Assembly: GCA_947588745.1 (NCBI GenBank)
Contig: CANPYW010000006.1
Coordinates: 1 to 64,000 of the forward strand
Length of the DNA stretch: 64,000 nt
From: Candidatus Gastranaerophilales bacterium
GTDB taxonomy: Bacteria; Cyanobacteriota; Vampirovibrionia; Gastranaerophilales; Gastranaerophilaceae
Direction: 5' to 3'
Numbering within the stretch: the stretch's first letter is position 1; the number at the start of each line of letters is the position of its first letter. Under the pieces are notes generated by a model, which was not told the origin of the DNA, searched no databases, and saw only the letters and a list, made by a program, of their open reading frames with translations. The translations under genes were made by a program, and so were the position numbers. Positions 59,800-64,000 of the stretch are shown piece after piece.

Positions 59800-60600
59800 A
59801 TGGAAACAGCAGTAAATTACATTAAATCCAAAATAAATGATTTTTTGCCCGAAATCGGAATTATTTTAGGTTCAGGGCTGGGTGATTTTGCGGATTCATT
59901 CAAATCAGAGGCTATTCCTTATAAAGATATTGAAGGATTTGAAAGCTCAAATGTGTTAGGACACAAAGGCAGGCTTGTTTTTGCCGAAATTAACGGTAAA
60001 AATGTTGTAATGATGCAGGGCAGATATCATTTTTACGAGGGATATTCCATGGCTACAATTACTTTCCCGATAAAAGTGTTAAAAATGCTCGGTATTAAGA
60101 CATTAATAATAACAAATGCGGCAGGTGCGGTTAATAAAAATTTTACTCCGGGTGATTTAATGTTTATTACCGACCATATTAATTTTATGGGTACTAATCC
60201 TTTAATAGGAAAGAATGACGAAACATTAGGCGTAAGATTTCCTGATATGACAAAGGTTTATTCGGAGCAATTGATTAATATAGCGGAAAATTCTGCCGAA
60301 AAATTAAATATTAAGTATCAAAAAGGTATTTATGCAGCCACTACGGGGCCGAGTTATGAAACTCCGGCTGAAATAAATATGTTCGGTATTTTAGGTGCGG
60401 ATGCCGTAGGTATGTCAACTGTTCCCGAAGCTATTGTAGCAAATTATGCGGGAATAAGTGTTCTCGGCATAAGCTGCATTACAAATTATGCGGCAGGAGT
60501 GACGAATAATCCCCTAAATCATCAGGAGGTAATTCAAACGGCAGAAAAAGTTAAATTAAATTTTAAAAATCTGCTTTTGGAAATTATCGGACGATTATAA
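59800..60600 (+). CDS. punA: purine-nucleoside phosphorylase
   Basis: 266 residues of the trimeric PNP type. IILGSGLGDFADS (about 21-33, phosphate loop), GHKGRLV, MMQGRYHFYEGY, ITNAAGAVN and the purine site TTGPSYETPAEI ... GADAVGMSTVPE (about 186-213) are present. It splits purine nucleosides with phosphate in salvage. Its start is one base after uppP's stop, and no clear ribosome site is needed if coupled. Confidence 0.94.
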   Translation: METAVNYIKSKINDFLPEIGIILGSGLGDFADSFKSEAIPYKDIEGFESSNVLGHKGRLVFAEINGKNVVMMQGRYHFYEGYSMATITFPIKVLKMLGIKTLIITNAAGAVNKNFTPGDLMFITDHINFMGTNPLIGKNDETLGVRFPDMTKVYSEQLINIAENSAEKLNIKYQKGIYAATTGPSYETPAEINMFGILGADAVGMSTVPEAIVANYAGISVLGISCITNYAAGVTNNPLNHQEVIQTAEKVKLNFKNLLLEIIGRL

Positions 60601-60624
60601 TCTATTAACTTTTGTATAATAAAT

Positions 60625-60653
60625 TTGACTAATAAATATTATCTCATTATTAT
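60625..60653 (+). promoter_or_regulatory. sigma70-like promoter before the 60678 gene
   Basis: TTGACT, 17-bp spacer and TATTAT. The expected start near 60660 excludes the GTG at 60666 and supports the ATG at 60678. Confidence 0.65.
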
Positions 60654-60677
60654 ATTAGTAGATATGTGGAGATAAAT

Positions 60678-60953
60678 ATGCGACTGGTAGATAAATTAAA
60701 ATTATTTGAAAGACAGCTTGTATTTATGAAATGGGGTGCAAGCGAGGGATACGGAAGAATAAACTATGTCGGTGCGGATTTTCTCGAATTTGAAATTTTT
60801 GATACCGATACATTGGAATACACCGATAAAATTTTAATTAATGCACAGCTTATTCTTGAAGTTGTAATAAAAGGCTCCGATATTGCAAGAATTTTAGCCG
60901 AATATTCGGCATCTCTTCCTTTTGATAAAGATAAAGACGAAACAACCAATTAA
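60678..60953 (+). CDS. small conserved-looking protein, LSm/Hfq-like layout
   Basis: 91 residues from the ATG at 60678 with GTGGAG six bases upstream. A short N-terminal helix (KLKLFERQLVFMKW) is followed by four to five strands (EGYGRINYVGADFLEFEIFDTDTLEYTDKILINAQLILEVVI), a small beta-barrel-like order that recalls LSm or similar folds; the tail is acidic and rich in Lys and Asp. The resemblance is structural guesswork. It has its own promoter and is convergent with the exported protein at 60965. Confidence 0.6.
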   Translation: MRLVDKLKLFERQLVFMKWGASEGYGRINYVGADFLEFEIFDTDTLEYTDKILINAQLILEVVIKGSDIARILAEYSASLPFDKDKDETTN

Positions 60954-60964
60954 ATAATATAAAT

Positions 60965-61636
60965 CTAATTTTGGTCTTTAAAGTTAGGAAACATGTTTAA
61001 TGTTCCGTCATCGTTACGCCAATTAAACCAGCCGACTTTGGCTTGTTTTGTCATATCGTTAACGGAAACGAGCATCCAATTGCCTCTTATTACCGTAAAG
61101 GTAATAAATTTGGGATACGTTAATTTTTCAATTATTTGAGAGTCTGTGTCTTCTTTTGCATATAATACTTTTTCATCATTGGTTAAATCACTGAACATTC
61201 TTATGCCGTATTTTTTACCAAAGGTATAAAACAGTTTTCTGTACGTATAAAAAGCATTGGGACTGTCATTATATACCCAGCCCGTTTCGCCGGTTTCCTG
61301 ATTTAAAAATACACAGTACCAATCGTTACCAGGGTTTAAATCAACCGTTAAAAGAGCTACGTTTTCGGACGGGACATAAGCCACATAAGATACTTTCCTC
61401 ATATCAACCGAGTTTACAATGGCTGATTTTTTCAGATTATCATAATTTACTTCCCGCAATATTTTTGAATCCCAATAAGGATATTGATAAACTTTATAGC
61501 TTTGCGGCATATTTAAAACGCCTATTCCGTAATGCTTAATATTTTGGGAACTCAAAGGAATTATATCCGCCCTTGCGGGTAATACAACCAAACAAGAAAA
61601 TATAAAAAATATTATGCATACAATAAATTTTTTCAT
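60965..61636 (-). CDS. secreted SH3b-like protein
   Basis: 223 residues with a signal peptide (cleavage near ARADI, residues 22-24). The mature part is beta-rich with segments such as WYCVFLNQETGETGWVYN and GNWMLVSVNDMTKQAKVGWFNW, the alternating W-x-V pattern of bacterial SH3 domains that bind wall peptides or other surface partners. At least two such modules seem present. No catalytic motif. The upstream gene spmB ends 26 bases away on the same strand. Confidence 0.65.
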   Translation of the reverse strand: MKKFIVCIIFFIFSCLVVLPARADIIPLSSQNIKHYGIGVLNMPQSYKVYQYPYWDSKILREVNYDNLKKSAIVNSVDMRKVSYVAYVPSENVALLTVDLNPGNDWYCVFLNQETGETGWVYNDSPNAFYTYRKLFYTFGKKYGIRMFSDLTNDEKVLYAKEDTDSQIIEKLTYPKFITFTVIRGNWMLVSVNDMTKQAKVGWFNWRNDDGTLNMFPNFKDQN

Positions 61637-61662
61637 AGTTCAATTATATCAAAATTTTTTAT

Positions 61663-62202
61663 CTAAGAAAAGAAACATCTTGCAACAACAACGGACATAA
61701 TAATTCCGACTAAATCGGCAGATAATCCGCATATCAACGAATAGCGATATTTTTTTATACCAACGGCACCAAAATAGACCGTCAAGACATAAAAAGTAGT
61801 TTCTGAACTGCCCAGCATTATGGCTGCAAGTTTTGACGTGTAAGAATTAATATCGTTATTGGCTATTATGTCGGAAAAAATTCCTATGGCGGCACTTCCC
61901 GATAACGAACGGATAAATGCAAGTGGAAGAATTTCCGCAGGCAAATTAATTTTATTCAATAATGTTGAAAAAATCGCCGCAACGGATTCTAAAGCCCCTG
62001 ATGCTCTCAGCATTGATATTGCAACAATCATTGCAACAAGATACGGTATTACATTAAAACTTACTTTCACCCCGTCTTTAGCACCTTCAATAAAAACCTC
62101 ATAAACGGGAACTTTTCTTACAAGTGCAACCGTCAAAATTATCAGGATTACTGACGGAAGAAGTAAAACGGATATTAAATCAATAACTGCTTTAACCGAC
62201 AT
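61663..62202 (-). CDS. spmB: spore maturation protein B-type membrane protein
   Basis: 179 residues with four to five membrane helices. VSFNVIPYLVAMIVAISMLRASGALE and PLAFIRSLSGSAAIGIFSDI followed by AIMLGSSETTFYVLTVYFGAVGIKKYRYS are the nucleoside-transporter gate-like motifs of SpmB. It overlaps spmA by 11 bases. In sporulating firmicutes SpmA/B affect spore core dehydration; homologs occur in many non-sporulating bacteria, where their role is not known. Confidence 0.9.
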   Translation of the reverse strand: MSVKAVIDLISVLLLPSVILIILTVALVRKVPVYEVFIEGAKDGVKVSFNVIPYLVAMIVAISMLRASGALESVAAIFSTLLNKINLPAEILPLAFIRSLSGSAAIGIFSDIIANNDINSYTSKLAAIMLGSSETTFYVLTVYFGAVGIKKYRYSLICGLSADLVGIIMSVVVARCFFS

Positions 62203-62800
62203 CGCTTACCTCTTGCCGGTTTTGCGGCGGAAATATTTTTTGCAAAAATCGTGATAACAAAATTGCAGAAATAAATGCACTGCCGGTAACAATAAGAGTC
62301 GGCACAATTATTGACGTGGGATTTTTACATCCGTTGGCGGCAAGTATTGCAATAACAGTGGCAGGGATTAATTGAAACCCCGCAGTATTCATTGCCAAAA
62401 GCATGCACATAGAATTTGAAGCACTCTCTTTATCGATATTTATTTCCTGCAGTTTTTCCATGGCTTTTATGCCTATGGGAGTCGCCGCATTGGCTAACCC
62501 TAAAGCATTAGCGGAAAAATTCATTGCAATATCACCTATAACGTTGTTGTGTTTATCAATTTCGGGGAAAATCTTAATGGCAAGAGGTGTAATAAGTTTG
62601 GAAATAAACTCTGCCAAACCTGATTTCTCGGCAACCTTCATTATTCCGAGCCAAAAAGTCATAATGCCGATTAAAGTAAGTGCTATCCGAACGGCAAGTT
62701 CCGTTCCCGAAAAAATAGCCAGTGCAACTTCATTAAGTTTACCGTTAATCACACCAAAAACAATTGATACCAATATTAAAAAATACCAAATATAATTCAT
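62192..62800 (-). CDS. spmA: spore maturation protein A-type membrane protein
   Basis: 202 residues. AVRIALTLIGIMTFWLGIMKVAEKSGL, IAMNFSANALGLANAATPIGIKAMEKL and SMCMLLAMNTAGFQLIPATVIAI are characteristic SpmA motifs, with the N-A-T-P loop. It is the partner of SpmB and the first gene of the overlapping pair. No sporulation gene is seen in the window, so a general envelope or transport role is more likely here. Confidence 0.92.
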   Translation of the reverse strand: MNYIWYFLILVSIVFGVINGKLNEVALAIFSGTELAVRIALTLIGIMTFWLGIMKVAEKSGLAEFISKLITPLAIKIFPEIDKHNNVIGDIAMNFSANALGLANAATPIGIKAMEKLQEINIDKESASNSMCMLLAMNTAGFQLIPATVIAILAANGCKNPTSIIVPTLIVTGSAFISAILLSRFLQKIFPPQNRQEVSDVG

Positions 62801-62851
62801 ACCCTGTATCCCATAATAATTTTATTTGATATAGCTCATAATGTAAAGTTT

Positions 62852-63817
62852 TTAATCAGACAGATTTATTTTTTTATTTTTAAAGACTTTAAGATAAAAA
62901 GAATATAATTTAACCATATCAATAATAATTAACTGATGTTTCGGTGGCGTATTTATAATTTTTTTATCGGGAAAAGAGTCTTGAGAATACAGGTTTAAAA
63001 TAACAACTTCAGGGATATTCCCAAAACGAACGGGCATCCAGCTTCCTAAACCGCTTGTAACATAGATATGTTTATTATTCTCGACAACATAACCTTTTAT
63101 AAAACGCTGTTTATACATGGAAGAACAAAACAATCCACCGATTAAAGGCAAATATACCTGACCGCCGTGAGTATGCCCGCTGAGTACCAGTGAAACATTT
63201 GGGGGAATAAAAGGAAATGCATCTGGATTATGAGATAATACAATAATTGAACCATTTTGATTAGTTTTATCTATAAGCCTCTTCTTATAAGCTATATGCC
63301 AAAAGTCGTCTAATCCATAAATATATATATCCTTACCGTTAACTTTTACTTTTGCTAAAGCACCTTTTAGTAAAGTTATATCGGATTTTTTTAGCAATTT
63401 ATCTATTGTTTTATCTCCGTTATAATCATGATTTCCCAAAACGGAATATACCCCGTATTTAGCATGATATTTAGAAAAACTGTCAATTAAACTGTTTTGG
63501 TCAATTTTATATTTAAGAATAGTTTTGCAATCAATATCACCAAGTATAAAAATAAAATCGGGATTTTGGGCATTGGTTTTTTCTACGATTTTTTTAATTT
63601 TGCTCTCGTTAATACCGTATTTTAAAACATGAAAATCCGAAACAATCGCAATTTTAAGTCCGTTATGTTCTTTATTAAAATTCGGCAGGTAAAGGTCTTT
63701 GGAATAAACCCTTAATAAATTGGGCTCGATAAGTATAGAATAAATGATTAATAATATAGCAACAACGCATAGTGCTTTAACTATTATCGTACAAATTTTT
63801 CTAAATTTATTTTTCAT
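62852..63817 (-). CDS. membrane-anchored metallophosphoesterase, YkuE-like
   Basis: 321 residues with an N-terminal membrane helix (about 13-31). Calcineurin-like motifs: IVSDFHVLKYG (D61, H63), ILGDIDC, VLGNHDYNG, LSHNPDAF and LSGHTHGGQVYLP. Two metals are expected. YkuE-type proteins act at the membrane or wall side on phosphoester or lipid substrates (UDP-2,3-diacylglucosamine hydrolase is a relative). Divergent from the tRNA-Leu promoter region. Confidence 0.9.
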   Translation of the reverse strand: MKNKFRKICTIIVKALCVVAILLIIYSILIEPNLLRVYSKDLYLPNFNKEHNGLKIAIVSDFHVLKYGINESKIKKIVEKTNAQNPDFIFILGDIDCKTILKYKIDQNSLIDSFSKYHAKYGVYSVLGNHDYNGDKTIDKLLKKSDITLLKGALAKVKVNGKDIYIYGLDDFWHIAYKKRLIDKTNQNGSIIVLSHNPDAFPFIPPNVSLVLSGHTHGGQVYLPLIGGLFCSSMYKQRFIKGYVVENNKHIYVTSGLGSWMPVRFGNIPEVVILNLYSQDSFPDKKIINTPPKHQLIIIDMVKLYSFYLKVFKNKKINLSD

Positions 63818-63839
63818 ATTATTATTTTAACATAATCTA

Positions 63840-63868
63840 TTGACGAAAGTGAACTATCATTTTAATAT
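63840..63868 (+). promoter_or_regulatory. promoter of tRNA-Leu
   Basis: TTGACG, 17-bp spacer and TAATAT, ending 11 bases before the mature tRNA. Confidence 0.6.
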
Positions 63869-63879
63869 ATTAATATAAC

Positions 63880-63960
63880 GTCGATGTGGCGGAATTGGTA
63901 TACGCGCACGTTTGAGGGGCGTGTGGATTTTCCTTGCGGGTTCAAGTCCCGCCATCGACA
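63880..63960 (+). tRNA. tRNA-Leu (GAG)
   Basis: Acceptor GTCGATG/CATCGAC with A discriminator, D-arm GCGGAATTGGTATACGC, anticodon loop TTGAGGG with GAG at 63914-63916 between CACGT/GCGTG, a variable arm (GGATTTTCC) as in tRNA-Leu, and a T-arm with TTCAAGTC. CCA is not encoded and must be added, unlike tRNA-Asp here. It reads CUC/CUU. Confidence 0.96.
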
Positions 63961-64000
63961 GTTTCTTTTAAAAAAATAAAATTAATGATTTGGGACTTTC

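Overview
The window is strongly A+T-rich, densely coded DNA with housekeeping genes on both strands (rnhA, minCDE, glyS, tpiA, pyrG, gatC, pheA, miaA, uppP, malQ, queD, tRNA-Asp, tRNA-Leu). No gene track, transposase or integrase suggests a plasmid or phage, so it reads as chromosome. A secreted SLH-domain protein with a C-terminal glycine-zipper domain, complete MinC-MinD-MinE, a DUF3326 protein of the kind found in cyanobacteria, type IV prepilin-like and RTX proteins, low GC and compact genes together suggest a non-photosynthetic relative of cyanobacteria (Vampirovibrionia/Melainabacteria, Gastranaerophilales-like, gut type). That placement is inference from gene content; no marker phylogeny was possible.

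Region by region. 1-2.6 kb: the 3' part of a large RTX calcium-binding protein. 2.7-9 kb: a cell-surface region with an MBOAT acyltransferase-like protein flanked by two SGNH-like membrane-anchored proteins, then a polytopic membrane protein preceded by a ten-G tract, then an anchored protein of unknown function. 9-16.3 kb: RNase HI, an encapsulin-type ferritin with a perfect palindrome over its leader, a HemW-like radical SAM protein, an EamA transporter, three tandem FkbM-like membrane-anchored proteins that each carry the same promoter, and a HydE/PylB/BioB-like radical SAM protein. 16.4-24.4 kb: secreted GH13 enzyme, acyltransferase-3, MATE transporter, TPR protein, AI-2E family permease and a secreted HExxH protein. 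24.6-27.7 kb: minCDE, with MinC carrying an 11 x 18-residue repeat linker. 27.8-34.6 kb: HEAT-like protein, SLH protein, TPR protein, glyS. 34.7-38.5 kb: tRNA-Asp, a very large repeat/EF-hand/coiled-coil/lysozyme-like protein, yidD and a TPR protein. 38.6-43.9 kb: tpiA, UPF0173 hydrolase, DUF3326, prepilin, an unknown protein and a FliA/WhiG-type sigma factor. 44-53.3 kb: pyrG-gatC, radical SAM, pheA, phosphohexomutase, uridine-kinase-like protein, miaA. 53.4-56.5 kb: an 844-residue protein ending in a RelA/SpoT-like synthetase domain plus a small downstream partner. 56.6-64 kb: malQ, queD-uppP-purine nucleoside phosphorylase operon, SpmA/SpmB, metallophosphoesterase and tRNA-Leu.

The most unusual points are (i) the large glycine-zipper/RelA-SpoT fusion with a small companion gene, a possible alarmone-type toxin with a partner; (ii) an MBOAT protein in which all three usual histidines are replaced, sitting between two SGNH proteins; (iii) three FkbM-like paralogs with near-identical cores and conserved promoters that predict leaderless mRNAs; (iv) the repeat-expanded MinC; (v) the G10 tract and the palindrome that may switch or regulate single genes. 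Several convergent gene pairs share a perfect inverted-repeat terminator, and the best promoters are sigma70-like with 17-bp spacers. No stretch longer than 300 bases lacks a gene.
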